Assembly (NCBI GenBank): GCA_007833815.1
Contig: CP033464.1
Coordinates: 234,001 to 298,000 of the forward strand
Reading direction: 5' to 3'
From: Brevibacillus laterosporus
GTDB taxonomy: Bacteria; Bacillota; Bacilli; Brevibacillales; Brevibacillaceae
DNA: 64,000 nt
The position numbers and the translations under genes are program-made. This document shows, piece after piece, positions 62,744 to 64,000 of the stretch (position 1 is its first letter; each line of letters opens with the position of its first letter). The notes under the pieces are model-generated. The model ran no database searches. It was not told the DNA's origin and saw only the letters and a program-made list of their open reading frames with translations.

Positions 62744-63553
62744 TTATCCACTCTTCACCGTTACTTGATAACCCGCATGCTTCCGTACTTGGAATACTCC
62801 AATATCCATAATTAGATACTGTCCCTTTACACCAAGTAGCTTTCCAGAAACACATTCTAGCTTGTCCAAGGACAGGGAATTAATTTTAGCCAATGTTTCT
62901 AAAATCGGATACGTGATATCTACCCACTCGTCTTCGCGCAATTGGAATGGCTTGAACTCTTCAGGAAATTTCTCATAGACTTCTTCGCGCATTTGAATTA
63001 AATCGGCTTCTTTTACTTCACCTTTTAACATCTTGCGCCAGTTTGTTTTGTCTGGCATGAATTGGCTCAAATGTACCTCTAGCTCTCCTGCCATCCGTCG
63101 AGTTGGTAGCTCTGCAATTGGGATGGCTCGAATTGCTCCTTGGTCCACCCAGCGTCTTAACTCATTGTTTTTGCGAGTCAATCCCACTTTCACATCGCTA
63201 GAGAGCGCTAGATATACATAATGCGGAATCATACAATGCTTTTCTCCAAAGCTCTCGTCTCTACAGGTTCCCTGGTCAAAATGACACTCATGCGGTTTTA
63301 CAATACAAAGATCGTTCTCCGGTAATTTAGTAAAACAAGGATAGCAATAACCACTGTTAAAGGTTTTGTTTGTTTTGCGTCCACAGGCAATACAATTTTT
63401 TTGTCCTTCAAACTGAATCGAGATTTGTTGACCAATCCACTCATTCAGGCTTATTTTTTCCTCTTCTATATGAAGATAATAATCGACAGGTTGATCTTTT
63501 CCTTGATAGGTATGAGCTAGTCCATGCAACAAACCGCTTTTTTCCAACGCCAT
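62744..63553 (-). CDS. DUF2797 family zinc-binding protein
   Basis: A 269-aa protein with a CIACGRKTNK ... YCYPCF zinc ribbon near residues 57-78 and the late segments VYLALSSDVKVGLTRKNN and LGVKGQYLIMDIGVFQVRKH, which match DUF2797. The GIY-YIG-like strand around VKVGLTR is notable. Function unknown. Confidence 0.82.
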   Translation of the reverse strand: MALEKSGLLHGLAHTYQGKDQPVDYYLHIEEEKISLNEWIGQQISIQFEGQKNCIACGRKTNKTFNSGYCYPCFTKLPENDLCIVKPHECHFDQGTCRDESFGEKHCMIPHYVYLALSSDVKVGLTRKNNELRRWVDQGAIRAIPIAELPTRRMAGELEVHLSQFMPDKTNWRKMLKGEVKEADLIQMREEVYEKFPEEFKPFQLREDEWVDITYPILETLAKINSLSLDKLECVSGKLLGVKGQYLIMDIGVFQVRKHAGYQVTVKSG

Positions 63554-63691
63554 GTCACTCCTCCCGCTTCTTAACGTTTTCCTTCCATGATATCATATCC
63601 GACAAACTTTGCGCTTTTTCTTCCAGCATGTTCTTATCCCTGTTCGGTCAACCTAAGGAAGTGAACGACTGGAGAAAGGAGTGAATTTTAC

Positions 63692-64000
63692 ATGAAGAAG
63701 GGAAGAATGGCAAGATGCTTTACATGCTGCCTTGCCCTCATAGGTTTAGCATGGTTTGGGCTATCTTTATGGGGTACTAATGGTATGACCGCCAATCAAA
63801 TGACCTATGAGCCAATCCACCGCATTGAAACGCAAAAAAAGGTGGTAGCTCTCACATTTGATGATGGTCCTGATCCAACCTATACACCCCGTATCCTGGA
63901 AACCCTTCATAAAAACGGGATTCTTGCAACATTCTTTGTCCTTGGCTCCCAAGCAGATAAATACCCTGTCATTATGCAATGGATAAAAAAAGCGGGCCAT
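63692..64000 (+). CDS. Polysaccharide deacetylase (NodB domain), N-terminal part
   Basis: AGAAAGGAGTG precedes the ATG; 103 codons run to the window edge. The product has an N-terminal membrane helix or signal (CLALIGLAWFGLSLWG) and the first NodB motif VVALTFDDGPDPTYTP, whose Asp pair includes the catalytic base and a metal ligand. It acts on cell-wall or exopolysaccharide N-acetyl groups; spore cortex or biofilm roles are possible. Confidence 0.88.
   Translation, partial: MKKGRMARCFTCCLALIGLAWFGLSLWGTNGMTANQMTYEPIHRIETQKKVVALTFDDGPDPTYTPRILETLHKNGILATFFVLGSQADKYPVIMQWIKKAGH

Overview
The window looks like a Brevibacillus chromosome, most like the B. laterosporus group. This is inferred from low GC, Gram-positive AGGAGG ribosome binding sites, spore functions (GerAB permease, Spo0E-like proteins), sufCDSUB gene order, ETX/MTX2-type toxin genes and many IS. 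No database search was possible, so the genus is a judgement.

Layout. 1-9.0 kb is housekeeping: TauE/SafE end, DUF72, JAMM peptidase, two tandem BMP-type lipoproteins, copZ-csoR, a NfeD-flotillin operon behind a near-perfect sigma-W promoter, a SUFU-domain protein, tRNA-His and tRNA-Ser. 9.0-13.1 kb mixes an IS200/IS605-type remnant, a GerAB permease, a nucleotidyltransferase-like gene and two divergent genes at a probable recombination junction. 13.1-26.4 kb is an eroded prophage and toxin island. It holds three ETX/MTX2-like genes (one frameshifted), a frameshifted amidase, an internally deleted holin, a glucosaminidase broken into two opposed pieces, an IS3-family element, a type I toxin, a 32-aa peptide gene, a secreted protein with a small membrane partner, and a frameshifted integrase. 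A 506-bp direct repeat (integrase 3' end plus the last 26 bp of sufB) marks the attachment site as the sufB 3' end and suggests two prophages once sat there in tandem. 26.4-42.4 kb is conserved core: sufBUSDC, DUF1802, pckA, SCP2-like, VOC, a two-component system with a lipoprotein, gcvH, a thioredoxin-like protein, a peroxiredoxin and an ArsC-like protein.

42.4-61.2 kb is the most interesting part: a secretion and signalling island on the minus strand. It carries two paralogous copies of one cassette in the same order: secreted repeat protein, conserved intergenic block, Xre+TPR (RRNPP-type) regulator, exported pro-peptide ending in Y-x-x-D-P-G-(H/Y), terminator, covarying leader hairpin, Spo0E-like gene, conserved promoter/leader block, secreted effector(s). 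The copy at 56.9-60.9 kb has an intact regulator. The copy at 48.5-55.5 kb has one IS inside the regulator and an IS1182-type element inside the terminator after the pro-peptide. Next to these are further secreted proteins, each preceded by a ~50-aa Arg/Lys-rich protein, and a second secreted 'WWG' protein with a small two-helix membrane partner. I read the island as a peptide-signalled switch linking secreted effectors to sporulation phosphorelay control. The architecture is visible in the sequence; the function is inferred.

61.2-64.0 kb returns to core: an alanine racemase with an unusual Lys-rich insert, a DUF2797 protein and the start of a polysaccharide deacetylase.
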